Assembly (NCBI RefSeq): GCF_900113005.1
Contig: NZ_FONW01000011.1
Coordinates: forward strand, 91,962-155,961
Length of the DNA: 64,000 nt
Direction: 5' to 3'
DNA from: Sunxiuqinia elliptica
Lineage (GTDB): Bacteria > Bacteroidota > Bacteroidia > Bacteroidales > Prolixibacteraceae
Shown here: one piece after another, positions 25,595-34,984 of the stretch
How the letters are laid out: each line of letters begins with the position of its first letter
Numbering within the stretch: the first letter of the stretch is position 1
The notes under the pieces: model-generated
The model's input: the letters and a program-made list of their open reading frames with translations, nothing else
What the model was told of the DNA's origin: nothing
Databases searched by the model: none
Made by a program: the position numbers and the translations under genes

Positions 25595-26099
25595 GGGGGA
25601 AACGACGGAGCAGGAAGAGCAGTTATTGATCGAATACTTTAGGTCTGATCAAATAGATCCTGAACTCATTCAATACAAAGCATTTTTTGCGGGCTTCCAG
25701 GAACTAACCAATAGCAAGCGTGATCTCCATCTCGAGGAAAGCATCATGGACCATATTTTGGAGCAAGAGCATCGTGAGAAAACACACTACCGCTGGTTAT
25801 GGCAATCGGTTAGTGGTATCGCTGCTGCTCTACTCATTGGCCTCTTGGCTGTCAACTATTATGGCAATTCGCGCCAGTGGCAAGATACCTATAGTAATCC
25901 TGACCAAGCTTATGTCGAGGCTTCACGAACCTTGCAATACGTAGCTGGATACTATCAAAAAGGAATTGGCAATCTAAAACCTGTCAAGAAGTTAAATGAA
26001 GCGGTTACTCCTTTAAATAAAAGTATTACAACCTTGGAAAAGGGATTTAAACAAGTGGAGCAACTCGAAAAAGTAAAAGAGAAAATTAAACAAGAATAG
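25551..26099 (+). CDS. Membrane protein, probable anti-sigma factor of the ECF sigma
   Basis: 182 aa. The first 75 residues are soluble and acidic (HSYFEGETTEQEEQLLIEYFRSD, reminiscent of the short N-terminal helix of Bacteroidota anti-sigma proteins), followed by one membrane segment (about 84-102, SVSGIAAALLIGLLAVNYYG) and a periplasmic part with heptad-like repeats (LKPVKKLNEAVTPLNKSITTLEKGFKQVEQ). No FecR domain is visible. Assignment rests mainly on the 44-bp overlap with the sigma gene and the topology: cytoplasmic sigma-binding arm, single TM, exported sensor. Confidence 0.65.
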   Translation: MEQQRIKQILHSYFEGETTEQEEQLLIEYFRSDQIDPELIQYKAFFAGFQELTNSKRDLHLEESIMDHILEQEHREKTHYRWLWQSVSGIAAALLIGLLAVNYYGNSRQWQDTYSNPDQAYVEASRTLQYVAGYYQKGIGNLKPVKKLNEAVTPLNKSITTLEKGFKQVEQLEKVKEKIKQE

Positions 26100-26186
26100 A
26101 GTCACGATCAACCAGATCTAAAAACACATTACTGCGCAGGTAATTATAGATTTCAAAAATTATAAAAAACGAAAAAATACAATATC

Positions 26187-26687
26187 ATGAAAAAGCTATT
26201 AATCTTTATTATTTGCCTGATTCCTTTATTAGGAATGGCACAAAAAAGCCCGGTCGATAAGCTGTTTGACAAGTATGCCAATAAAAAAGGATTAACGACT
26301 GTCAATATCAGCGGAGCACTTCTTGGGTTAGCCAGCCAGATCGATAACCAATCTGCTGAAGCCAAAATGCTTTCTGATTTAGATGGTGTCAGAATCCTGG
26401 CTGTTGACGATGATGATCTAAATCGTGAAGTCGATTTTTACAAAGAACTGGAAAACGATGGGTTCTTCAAAAATCATGATTATGAAGTGTTGATGGAAGT
26501 AACCGAAGAAAACGAAGTCGTGCGCTTCTTCGCCCGCAGTGCCGGCAATGGCAAATTTTCTGAATTATTACTTGTTGTAGGAGGAGACGATAATGCGCTA
26601 ATTAGTATTCGAGGGCTCATTGATCCGGAAAACATTGGCAAGATCACCGGAGCGCTGGATTTGGATGTTATGCCAAAGGAAAAGTAA
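26187..26687 (+). CDS. DUF4252 secreted protein
   Basis: 166 aa with a clear signal peptide ending LLGMAQ (about residue 18). The mature sequence SPVDKLFDKYANKKGLTTVNISG and the LDGVRILAVDDDD / LLLVVGGDDNALISIRG segments fit the DUF4252 layout. Function unknown. In Bacteroidota DUF4252 genes are commonly found beside an ECF sigma/anti-sigma pair, as here (87 bp after the anti-sigma-like gene), so it may be an output or accessory sensor of that system. Confidence 0.8.
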   Translation: MKKLLIFIICLIPLLGMAQKSPVDKLFDKYANKKGLTTVNISGALLGLASQIDNQSAEAKMLSDLDGVRILAVDDDDLNREVDFYKELENDGFFKNHDYEVLMEVTEENEVVRFFARSAGNGKFSELLLVVGGDDNALISIRGLIDPENIGKITGALDLDVMPKEK

Positions 26688-26711
26688 TTACCTAAAGTTA
26701 GGTGCAAGAAA

Positions 26712-26746
26712 AAGGGAGATTTCAGCTGAAATCTCCCTTATATTTT
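26712..26746. terminator. Bidirectional terminator between the DUF4252 gene and HU
   Basis: A 28-nt perfect palindrome (26712-26739; arms AAGGGAGATTTCAG and CTGAAATCTCCCTT) with T-rich sequence on the right and A-rich on the left serves both convergent genes. Confidence 0.88.
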
Positions 26747-26760
26747 TTCCATCATGATGA

Positions 26761-27030
26761 TTAAACAGCATCACTTAATTCAGCTCCTGGCTTGAATTTT
26801 ACAACTTTCTTTTCAGGAATTTCGATTGGTGCACCTGATTGAGGGTTTCTTCCTGTTCTTGCGCTACGAGTAGCTACAGCAAAAGAACCAAATCCGATTA
26901 AGGCAACACGGTCACCATTCTTTAAGGCGTCAGTTGTAGATTCTACAAAAGCATCCAATGCTTTTTTTGCATCAGCTTTAGTTAGACCAGCTTTGTCAGC
27001 AATTGCGTCAATTAATTGAGCTTTGTTCAT
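26761..27030 (-). CDS. HU-family DNA-binding protein
   Basis: 89 aa, a full HU/IHF chain: MNKAQLIDAIADKAGLTKADAKKALDAF (dimerisation helices), GFGSFAVATRSARTGRNPQSGAPIEIPEKKVVKFKPG (beta-arm with the RxGRNPQ/TG and conserved Pro that intercalates). It bends and compacts DNA as a dimer in the nucleoid. Upstream on the minus strand TACCTTCG near 27100 is a possible one-mismatch -7 element. It shares a palindromic terminator with the convergent DUF4252 gene. Confidence 0.95.
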   Translation of the reverse strand: MNKAQLIDAIADKAGLTKADAKKALDAFVESTTDALKNGDRVALIGFGSFAVATRSARTGRNPQSGAPIEIPEKKVVKFKPGAELSDAV

Positions 27031-27265
27031 AAGAAAACTTGTTTAGGGTTAAAAAAATAAACTGATTAAAATTACTTTATCATTAATAACTTTCTTATAC
27101 GAAGGTAAAAAAAAAGAATTTAAACTTTCTGGAACCTCAGTAAAATCAATACTTTCGAAAGCTTAAATTTTACGCTTTATAAAATTCTAAAATATGATTC
27201 AAATATGCAACACTTTATCCAACTTTTTTTTTTTAGGTTTTTGATGTTTTTTTTCACCTAATATT

Positions 27266-27295
27266 TTTGTGTTTTAAAAAAATCCTCTACTTTTG
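27266..27295 (+). promoter_or_regulatory. Promoter of tRNA-Ser
   Basis: TTTG (27266-27269), 18-nt spacer, TACTTTTG (27288-27295), 12 nt before the mature tRNA. Confidence 0.78.
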
Positions 27296-27307
27296 CCGCC
27301 ACATCAC

Positions 27308-27395
<88 letters not shown>

Positions 27396-27398
27396 GAT

Positions 27399-27437
27399 AA
27401 AAAAGGAGTTGTAAACCAAGTGTTTGCAACTCTTTTT
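27399..27437 (+). terminator. Terminator after tRNA-Ser
   Basis: AAAAAAGGAGTTGTAAAC, 5-nt loop, GTTTGCAACTCTTTTT: long stem (one mismatch) ending in T run. Confidence 0.88.
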
Positions 27438-27906
27438 CGTTTTAAAGCAAATTCCCAAACGCCCCAAACACCACGTAACTAACTACAAGTCAAAAGAAAT
27501 AAAACAACAACACTTTCCATCTAATTACACTCAGTATACTCTTTAGGATACTTTCTCACTCGAGAATGCCATTAGCGATCATCCTCCAACTTCATCTCAG
27601 GGTTATCTATTTCCTTTTTATAGCACCTTCTATTTTTCAAAAGAAAAAACCTGGTTCATTGGGTTTTATTCTTAGTACTTCCCCCCTGTCTATTCTATAA
27701 AAATCAACTTTCAGCACACAAAAATACGATTCCAGATTCTTATTTCTCCCAAAAAAACAGGAGAAAAACTTAAAGTCGTCCCCTTTTTGTGGGAAGAAAC
27801 ACCTCTTGAAATACCCATTTTTAGCGATTGTCCTCCTTCCTGCAACACACTTACTTTGTGTTCCACAACATACAATCTCAAATATCAATCTTAAATCCTA
27901 TCAAAA
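27438..27906. other. 469-bp intergenic region without recognised gene
   Basis: No credible ORF or RNA gene. A weak -7-like TACTTTGTG lies near 27852, 55 nt before the receptor gene; no Fur-type palindrome was recognised although the downstream genes look like iron uptake. A minus-strand frame at 27637-27888 is compositionally unlike a protein. Confidence 0.5.
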
Positions 27907-30288
27907 ATGTATAAAAGATTAACGGCTATTTCATATTTCATTCTCGCTGCTTTTTCCATGGCTTCAGGGCACTCTATAAAAGGTATTGTTTATGATGAAA
28001 ATGACAATCCGCTCCCTTATGCAAGTGTTATTATTGAACACACCAAACAAGGAACCATTACCAATCAGTCAGGATTTTTCCAGTTTCCGAAAGTCGATGA
28101 TGGACTCAAAACGGTAACTGTAAGCTTTATTGGTTATAAAAAAGCAAGCCAGCAGGTTCAGGTAAATTCCGGCGCATCGCAAACAATTGACTTTCATTTA
28201 CAGGTTGACCCCAATTCAATTAATGAAGTAGAGGTATTTGGCAGCCGCTACAAACAACCCGAAAAGATTGCAACAATTACGCGTATGCCCTTACGTCCAA
28301 GTGAGCAAATTCAAAGTATTTCCGTTATTTCGGAGAAGATGATTGCTCAGCAAGGCGTTCAAACCATTACCGAGGCAGTGCAGAATATTCCGGGTGTAAC
28401 CCTTTTTGGATCCTACGGAGGAGTGCGCGAAAGTATGAGTATTCGTGGCTACCGGGGAGTACCGGTCCTCAAAAATGGCGTTCGTATCGATTCGGATTTC
28501 CGCACAGGCTCAGCACTATCCGAAATGCAGGGTGTAGAAAGTGTTCAGGTGATTAAAGGTTCCGCAGCAATAACTCAAGGATTGGGTAACGATTTAGGAA
28601 GCCCCGGGGGTATTATCAACGTTGTAACAAAAACTCCAAAGTTTGAAAACTCCGGAGAAGCTTCCCTCCGACTGGGTAGCTGGGGCTATGTGCGTCCGGC
28701 TTTCGATGTACAGGGAATTTTGAATGAGCAAAAGACAGTGGCCTTCAGGCTCAACGGAGTCTTCCAACGTGCTGACAATTACCGTCCTGTAATAAATAGC
28801 AACCGCGTTTACATCAACCCATCAATGGAATTCAGGCCCAACGACAAAACCAAGATCACCGTTGAACTGGACTATTTGAATGACAACCGGACGCCACATA
28901 CCAGCACGGTAAATTTGGCGCCAAATGATACCGAAAACTTCTATGATCTGCCTTTTGACCAATTTTTGGGTTTTGATAAGGACAATGCCAACAACAAAAC
29001 CTTAACCTATGCGGCAAGAGCCAATCGAATCCTAACGGATCATTTCAGCCTGCGCGCGGCTTATTTTCACTCTTCCTACGAAGTGAATAATACGTCAAGC
29101 TCTGTTTCTACTATTGTTGATGGCGACTACTCCAAACGCGCCCGGCGTCTTTCCAGATCGCTAAGAGATGACCAAAATTCCACTTTTCAACTCGACTTTA
29201 TTGGTCAAGATATCTACACGGGTGACTTCAAACACACCTTCCAGTTCGGGTTTGACTATAAAACGACCAAGCTAAGTACCACAAGCTTTGGATCGGCTTT
29301 TATCGACACAATTCATGTTACCCAACCAGTTATTAACAACACCTTGGGCGATGTCAATCTAATGAAACAAAGCCCCGTTGAATCGGAAAGCTCCTCCTAT
29401 GGTTTTCTAGCTCAAGAAGTCTTAAGCTACAAGGAATTCATTCGAGCCATTTTAGCATTACGATACAGCTATTCGAGTGCCATCAACACAAGAAGCGTAG
29501 GACCGATTCCGGGCGACGCCTGGAATCCGATGCTTGGATTAATGATCAGTCCCATCAAAAACATCAACCTGTTTGGCTCTTATTCAACCACTACCAGTTT
29601 ACGTTCTGCTGCAAGGTTGATGGCCGATGGCGGCGAAATTGGGCCGTCAAATACCAAGCAGTTTGAGGTAGGTTTAAAGTCAGACTGGTTGGATAATAAG
29701 CTGCGTTTCAACTTTACCTATTTTGATATTATTACCGAAAACCTTTCGAACACCGAATACATTGAAGGCACCAACCAACCCACTGGTTATTACTTTAAAG
29801 CCGGTGATTTAAAACGTAATGGGATTGAAACAGAGCTAAGTGGACGGTTAACTGATGACCTTCAGGTAATTCTAGGGTATGCCTACCTGGATGCCCGCTA
29901 TGAAAACAGTCCATCCTATGTTGATGGGTCAGCTCCCATGAATGCGCCAGAGCACACAGCCAATGGCTGGGTTTATTACTCCTTCAACAAAAGTGCCTTA
30001 AAAGGCCTGTCATTGGGCCTAGGAGCCTATTATGTTGGAGAGAAACCTTCCAATGAATATTTGATCAAACCAGACGGACATGGTACGCCGGTAGGAACCA
30101 AGCCATTTAATATGCCGGCCTACACTACCGTAAATGCACAAGTGGCTTATGCTACAGGAGACTTTACAATCCGCGCTTTTCTCAATAATCTCTTCGATCA
30201 AGTAGGATACAATGCTTATTTCCGGGGTGGTTACATCAACCAAATTGATCCTCGAAATTTTGCAGTAACGCTATCCTACCAGTTCTAA
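27907..30288 (+). CDS. TonB-dependent siderophore receptor (FhuA/FhuE-like)
   Basis: 793 aa. Signal peptide to about residue 20 (ISYFILAAFSMASG); CarboxypepD_reg domain about 22-108 (KGIVYDENDNPLPYASVIIEHT); plug about 125-245 (QSISVISEKMIAQQGVQTITEAVQNIPGV, MSIRGYRG, VESVQVIKGSAAITQGLG, PGGIINVVTKTP, all typical of siderophore receptors); barrel to the C-terminal NFAVTLSYQF. It takes up a ferric chelate, energised by TonB. The following gene encodes a PepSY membrane protein, a common partner that may reduce or release iron. A GC-rich hairpin separates the two genes. Confidence 0.92.
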   Translation: MYKRLTAISYFILAAFSMASGHSIKGIVYDENDNPLPYASVIIEHTKQGTITNQSGFFQFPKVDDGLKTVTVSFIGYKKASQQVQVNSGASQTIDFHLQVDPNSINEVEVFGSRYKQPEKIATITRMPLRPSEQIQSISVISEKMIAQQGVQTITEAVQNIPGVTLFGSYGGVRESMSIRGYRGVPVLKNGVRIDSDFRTGSALSEMQGVESVQVIKGSAAITQGLGNDLGSPGGIINVVTKTPKFENSGEASLRLGSWGYVRPAFDVQGILNEQKTVAFRLNGVFQRADNYRPVINSNRVYINPSMEFRPNDKTKITVELDYLNDNRTPHTSTVNLAPNDTENFYDLPFDQFLGFDKDNANNKTLTYAARANRILTDHFSLRAAYFHSSYEVNNTSSSVSTIVDGDYSKRARRLSRSLRDDQNSTFQLDFIGQDIYTGDFKHTFQFGFDYKTTKLSTTSFGSAFIDTIHVTQPVINNTLGDVNLMKQSPVESESSSYGFLAQEVLSYKEFIRAILALRYSYSSAINTRSVGPIPGDAWNPMLGLMISPIKNINLFGSYSTTTSLRSAARLMADGGEIGPSNTKQFEVGLKSDWLDNKLRFNFTYFDIITENLSNTEYIEGTNQPTGYYFKAGDLKRNGIETELSGRLTDDLQVILGYAYLDARYENSPSYVDGSAPMNAPEHTANGWVYYSFNKSALKGLSLGLGAYYVGEKPSNEYLIKPDGHGTPVGTKPFNMPAYTTVNAQVAYATGDFTIRAFLNNLFDQVGYNAYFRGGYINQIDPRNFAVTLSYQF

Positions 30289-30299
30289 TAGCAACAAGC

Positions 30300-30330
30300 A
30301 AAGTCCCCGCCCTCCCATGGTGGGGACTTT
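30300..30330 (+). terminator. Hairpin between receptor and PepSY gene (attenuator-like)
   Basis: AAAGTCCCC and GGGGACTTT form a 9-bp stem around a 13-nt loop. Only TTTCATTC follows, so termination is likely partial. A spurious ATG at 30317 lies in the loop. Confidence 0.6.
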
Positions 30331-30352
30331 CATTCAAACAACAAGATCATTC

Positions 30353-31465
30353 ATGAGAAACTTTATCGAAAAAATCCATTTATGGCTGGCTCTTCCTGCG
30401 GGCTTGATTGTCACCATTGTTTGCCTGACCGGAGCAATACTTGTTTTTGAGCAAGAACTATTGGAATGGTATTATCCTGAACGGTATTTTGTTGAAGAAC
30501 AGACTATCGGCACTCCGCTTCCGCTTCACGAGCTGGTTGAGAAGGTAAACGAGCAGTTGGAAGAGAATTCAGTAGCCAGCGTGAAAATCGCCTCCGATCC
30601 TGATCGGACGTACACCGTGGGTTTACAAGAAGGATTTCGCGTGAGCGCTTTTGTCAATCCCTACACCGGAGAAATTAAAGGCTACCATTATTTTCTGGAA
30701 AGTTTCTTTTATAAAATGATGACCCTCCACCGCTGGCTCATGGATGGAAGCCGAGAACTGGGAAAAGTAACTGTAGGAATAAGCACCATCATTTTTGTCA
30801 TTCTATTAATTACCGGCATGGTTTTATGGGTTCCTGTCAATAAAAAAAAGTGGCGCCAGCAATTCACCGTGAATATTCGTTCCGGATATAACCGATTTTG
30901 GCGAGACCTGCACATTACCGTTGGCATGTATGCTTTCTTACTTCTGCTCACCTGATCTCTCACCGGGCTGATGTGGTCGTTTGGCTGGTACCGAAATACA
31001 GTTTTCAGCTGGTTTGGCATCGAACAACAACAAAGACATGGCAAGAAAGGAAAATCATCGTCACCAACAGAGGAGATAAACAGCTTGCATTGGGATCAGG
31101 CTTTTCAGGAGTTGGCTCAGAAAAATCCGGGTTACCAATACATCCGAATTCAAGATCAAGCAGCAACAGTACTTGCCAAGGATGCTGTTCATAAGCGGGC
31201 GGCAGACAAATACACTTTTGACAAAAACAGCGGGCAAATAAACTCCGTAAAGAAGTACCAGCAAGACCTAAGTTCCTCGAAGATCATGACTTGGGCTTAT
31301 GCGCTCCATGTTGGAGATTATGGAGGCTATTGGGGTCGTGTGCTCACCTTTTTAGCATCGCTTATTGGGGCCAGCTTGCCGCTAACAGGATACTACATGT
31401 TTTATATCCGAAAGCGCAAAGCGTACAAAAGCAAACGAGCACTCGAAAAGCAACTCGATTTCTAA
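30353..31465 (+). pseudogene. PepSY-domain membrane protein (PiuB-like) interrupted by an in-frame TGA
   Basis: Reading from the ATG at 30353 (MRNFIEKIHLWLALPAG) the frame codes for 200 residues, stops at TGA 30953-30955, and continues in the same frame for 169 more codons to a TAA at 31465. The joined product (about 370 aa) has the PepSY_TM layout: TM1 near 11-33, an exported loop with PepSY-type sequence (TYTVGLQEGFRVSAFVNPYTGEIKGY), TM2 near 143-163, TM3 interrupted by the stop (FLLLLT*SLTGLMWSFGWYR), and TM4 near 335-355 (FLASLIGASLPLTGYYMFYI). Intact relatives help siderophore-iron uptake, perhaps as reductases. The rest of the frame is intact, implying a recent nonsense mutation, a sequencing error, or two polypeptides with restart at ATG 30971. 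Confidence 0.82.
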
Positions 31466-31470
31466 CGCAA

Positions 31471-31516
31471 TAAAAACGGAGAGCCAATTAACTGGACCTC
31501 CGTTTTGTTTTAGTTC
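31471..31516 (+). terminator. Terminator after the PepSY gene
   Basis: AAAACGGAG ... CTCCGTTTT with a 16-nt interior (itself partly paired) and TGTTTT following. Confidence 0.7.
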
Positions 31517-31660
31517 TTGATAATCCCTCGCGCTTTGTATTTCTCAATAAACTTCTGATTGAGTTCATCCGAATCCTGACACGTAGCCAATCATCAACCG
31601 AAGCTTATCTATTCTTTCAATTTTGTATTAGAAGACGGGAAATGCATCCTGTCGTCAACA

Positions 31661-33949
31661 CTATTTCTCCCAGCTCACAACTGCTGACTGCACATTGTCC
31701 GAGCTTGGTCCAACCATGATTTCGAAATCTCCGGGTTCCCACCCAAATTCCAGGTTGAAATTGTAAAATGCCAGATCATCAGCCGTTAATTCGAAGGTAA
31801 CCGTCTTAGTCTCTCCTTTTTTCAAGTTGATTTTTTGAAAGCCTTTCAACTCTTTTACCGGACGGGTTACAGAAGCCACCAAGTCGCGTGTATACAATTG
31901 AACCACTTCTTCGCCATCAAAATTCCCGGTATTGGTAATGTCGACCGATACTTTCAAACTCTCGTTACCTTTCAATTTTGTTTGGCTAAACACCGGTTTG
32001 CCATAGTCAAAATCGGTGTAGCTTAAACCGTAACCAAACGCAAACAGTGGGCTGTTAGGTGCATCCAGGTAGTTCGATTTAAACTTCATAAATGTATCTC
32101 CATCCTGTGGACGTCCCGTATTTTTCATTCGGTAGTGAACTGGAATTTGCCCTACGTTGTGTGGGAAAGTTGCCGTTAACTTACCAGAAGGGTTATATGC
32201 TCCGAAAAGCACATCAGCAATCGCATTTCCTGCCTCAACACCGGGATGCCAAACTTGCAATAAAGAAGTTGCCAACTCATACTCTTCGCCAATCGCCATT
32301 GGGCGCCCACTCATCATTACCAACACCAAAGGCTTGCCAGTTTTTGCCAAAGCACGAACCAGTTTCTTTTGGCTTTCGGGTAACGAAATATCTGTCCGGT
32401 TAGCCGACTCACCGCTCATTTCAGTAGCTTCACCAATCACAGCAACGACCACTTCTGATTGTGCAGCCAAGTCCAAGGCTTCGTTCAACATTTCCTCCGG
32501 ACTGCGCTCGTCAATGGCAATACGTGTTCCGAATACATTCACTTTTTTAGCAAACTCAACATCATCCGAAATGTTAGCTCCTTTGGCATAGCGAACTTTC
32601 ACCTTGCGACCACCAACATTCTCCATTCCCTCCAAAATGGGAATTGAAAGTTGTGGATTCCCTGTTGGAGCCCATGTTCCAAGCATGTTATTTTTGTTGT
32701 TTGCCAATGGTCCAACCAAGGCAATTGATCCGCTTTGAGACAGCGGAAGTGTATTCATTTCGTTTTTCAGAAGCACAAAAGAACGAGCAGCAGCTTCGCG
32801 TGCCACCTGGCGGTTCGCCTTCGTCAAAATATCTTTTTTCGGACGTGAATCATCAGCATAACGGTAAGGATCTTCAAACAAGCCTAACTTATACTTGGCT
32901 TCCAATACCCGGCGACATGCCAATTCAATCTCATCTTCTGTAATTTTTCCTTCTTTCAAAGATTTTTCAAGCGTGGTCAGAAATCCTTCACCAACCATAT
33001 CCATGTCCAAGCCTGCTTTCAAAGACAAAGCAGAAACAGCTTGCAAATCACCCATTCCATGAGCAATCATTTCGTTAACAGAAGTATAGTCTGAAACGAC
33101 AAAACCATCAAATCCCCACTGATCACGCAACAAGTCAGTCAATAACCACTTGTTTCCACTCGCCGGAATTCCATCCACATCGTTGAACGAAGACATCACC
33201 GATCCCACTCCTGCATCAATAGCAGCTTTGTAGGGAGGCAAGTATTCGTTGAACATGCGAATACGGCTCATATCTGTTGTGTTGTAGTCACGACCAGCTT
33301 CCGATGCGCCATACAAAGCAAAGTGCTTCACCGTTGCCATCATGGTATTGGGACTGGTCAAGTCATCACCTTGGTAACCGCGCACCATGGCTTTGGCAAT
33401 CTCTGAGCCTAAGAAAGGATCTTCGCCAGCACCTTCAGCAATGCGTCCCCAACGAGGATCGCGTGCAATATCAACCATCGGTGAAAAGTTCCAGAAGATT
33501 CCGTCTGCAGTTGCTTCTTTTGCAGCTACGCGCGCTGTTTTCTCAATCAGCTCCATGTCCCAGCTCGAGGCTAAACCAAGTGGTATTGGGAACGTTGTCT
33601 TGTACCCGTGAATCACGTCTGACCCAACAAGTACAGGAATTCCCAAGCGACTTTCTTCTACAGCCAACTCTTGTGTTTGACGAACTTTCTCAGGGCTGCT
33701 CACCCCAAAAATTCCACCGACCAAACCATCCTTCAGTTTGGATTCAACACCGGTGCTCACTGCTGAACCTGTTGGAATTCCACCTCCTGGAGTAATCAAG
33801 TTCAACTGACCGATTTTTTCCTGAAGTGTCATTCGCCCCATCAATTCATTAATGTAGGCATCCATCTCAGCTTTATCTGTATTTTGTGCCTGTACCGGCA
33901 CTCCCAACAAGACCCAAAGGGCCGCAAAAATTAATCGATTCACCTTCAT
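31661..33949 (-). CDS. GH3 beta-glucosidase (BglX-like), periplasmic
   Basis: 762 aa with a signal peptide ending PVQA (about residue 21). GH3 N-terminal barrel (about 35-365) carries the nucleophile D287 in FVVSDYTSVNEM and the sugar-binding KHFALYG; the C-terminal alpha/beta domain (about 400-625, SFVLLKNEMNTLPL ... GEATEMSGESANRTDI with the likely acid/base Glu) and a fibronectin-III-like tail (about 665-750, VSVDITNTGNFDGEEVVQLY) complete the BglX architecture. It releases glucose from the non-reducing end of beta-glucans. As last gene of the minus-strand PUL that holds two GH144-type proteins, it is expected to act on beta-1,2-gluco-oligosaccharides (sophorose series); linkage specificity is inference. 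Confidence 0.9.
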   Translation of the reverse strand: MKVNRLIFAALWVLLGVPVQAQNTDKAEMDAYINELMGRMTLQEKIGQLNLITPGGGIPTGSAVSTGVESKLKDGLVGGIFGVSSPEKVRQTQELAVEESRLGIPVLVGSDVIHGYKTTFPIPLGLASSWDMELIEKTARVAAKEATADGIFWNFSPMVDIARDPRWGRIAEGAGEDPFLGSEIAKAMVRGYQGDDLTSPNTMMATVKHFALYGASEAGRDYNTTDMSRIRMFNEYLPPYKAAIDAGVGSVMSSFNDVDGIPASGNKWLLTDLLRDQWGFDGFVVSDYTSVNEMIAHGMGDLQAVSALSLKAGLDMDMVGEGFLTTLEKSLKEGKITEDEIELACRRVLEAKYKLGLFEDPYRYADDSRPKKDILTKANRQVAREAAARSFVLLKNEMNTLPLSQSGSIALVGPLANNKNNMLGTWAPTGNPQLSIPILEGMENVGGRKVKVRYAKGANISDDVEFAKKVNVFGTRIAIDERSPEEMLNEALDLAAQSEVVVAVIGEATEMSGESANRTDISLPESQKKLVRALAKTGKPLVLVMMSGRPMAIGEEYELATSLLQVWHPGVEAGNAIADVLFGAYNPSGKLTATFPHNVGQIPVHYRMKNTGRPQDGDTFMKFKSNYLDAPNSPLFAFGYGLSYTDFDYGKPVFSQTKLKGNESLKVSVDITNTGNFDGEEVVQLYTRDLVASVTRPVKELKGFQKINLKKGETKTVTFELTADDLAFYNFNLEFGWEPGDFEIMVGPSSDNVQSAVVSWEK

Positions 33950-33987
33950 CTTCTAACTATTTATTTTCTGTTCTTAAATTATTTGCA

Positions 33988-34983
33988 TCACAAAACAACA
34001 TCCCGGATCAGGAAATCATGCCCTTCCTTCTCCAGGTATTCACCCGTATAAGGCGAATAGCTTCGTACCCGAAGTGTGTTATTCTTTGTATTTAGTTTCA
34101 GAATTCTTAAAAATCCACTTCCTCCTTCTTTTGATCCTTTCACACCTTCCTGGTAGTTGGCCAGAAACTGATATACTGGAAAGCCCGCGTCATTGATGCT
34201 AACCAGATTCCCAACTCCTCCATTCAGGATATGCCCTGAAAAGACAAAGCGGATATTAGCATGCCTGCGGATTAACTGCTCCCAAAGTTGTTCGCCATCG
34301 TGAACCGCATCAGCACCAACTCCAGCTCCTACCCCATAACCCTGAGGACGCCAGTAGTCTCCTTCTCCTTGCCGCGTGCTATCCGAATACATGTAGCAGT
34401 GCGTATTCACGATCACCTGGTAATCTTGATATTTTTCAACCAACTGGTTTGCCCAGTCAACCACAGCTTTTCGCGGCCCAAACTCAAGGCTCAAAATCAA
34501 CCATTTCGTATCCTCATGATCCAACACGTAGCAGGAGTTATCCATTTTACCAGGTTCAAAGGTTCCAGCAAAAGCCGGCAATTGCTCCATGGTTGATACC
34601 GGGAAATAGGTGTTGAACAGTTCGGTATTTCGGGTATCGGCAAACTTACCCGGACCACTTCCCATATCATGATTCCCTACTGCTAAAACATAGGGGACTT
34701 CGTTATCCAGTCGGCTAAAAGCCTTCCGAACGATAGTCCATTCTTTCTCGTTATTATTTTGAGTTAAATCACCTTGTTGCAACACCAAATCGATGCTGTC
34801 TGCATTTGCTGCAATCCAATCAATCTGACTAGATAAAATATGCGGGTACTTCTCAGCATAAGTTTGCGTATCCGGCAACAAAACAATGGTCATCTCTCCT
34901 TCAGACTCTTGGCTGCAAGCTCCCAGCAGCAAACTAAACAACACAGCAAACCAATATTGAAACTGATTTCTATTCTGCTTCAT
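33988..34983 (-). CDS. Calcineurin-like metallophosphoesterase, lipoprotein, in the PUL
   Basis: 331 aa from the ATG at 34983; a TTG at 34992 precedes it in frame. Lipobox SLLLGACSQ (Cys about 23). Metallophosphoesterase motifs: LLPDTQTY (D-x-Q in place of the usual D-x-H), VLQQGDLTQNN (GDxxxx), AVGNHDMG (GNHD), VNTHCY and FVFSGHILNGG (GHxxx). A hydrolase of phosphate mono- or diesters anchored in the envelope. Start lies 1 nt past the stop of the GH43-like gene, so the genes are translationally coupled. Its presence in a glycan locus suggests the target glycan carries phosphoryl groups. Confidence 0.82.
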   Translation of the reverse strand: MKQNRNQFQYWFAVLFSLLLGACSQESEGEMTIVLLPDTQTYAEKYPHILSSQIDWIAANADSIDLVLQQGDLTQNNNEKEWTIVRKAFSRLDNEVPYVLAVGNHDMGSGPGKFADTRNTELFNTYFPVSTMEQLPAFAGTFEPGKMDNSCYVLDHEDTKWLILSLEFGPRKAVVDWANQLVEKYQDYQVIVNTHCYMYSDSTRQGEGDYWRPQGYGVGAGVGADAVHDGEQLWEQLIRRHANIRFVFSGHILNGGVGNLVSINDAGFPVYQFLANYQEGVKGSKEGGSGFLRILKLNTKNNTLRVRSYSPYTGEYLEKEGHDFLIRDVVL

Positions 34984-34984
34984 C

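Noticed and set aside
27637..27888. 83-codon minus frame in the gap before the siderophore receptor
   Set aside because: Cys/Phe-rich composition typical of chance translation, no start signal, no family.
30953..30955. TGA as selenocysteine in the PepSY protein
   Set aside because: The residue lies in a membrane helix, not in a redox motif, and no SECIS-like hairpin or sel genes are seen; a nonsense change is simpler.
31510..31590. Minus-strand 26-codon fragment ending ELNQKFIEKYKARGIIKN
   Set aside because: Looks like a possible gene remnant but is too short and has no recognised family.
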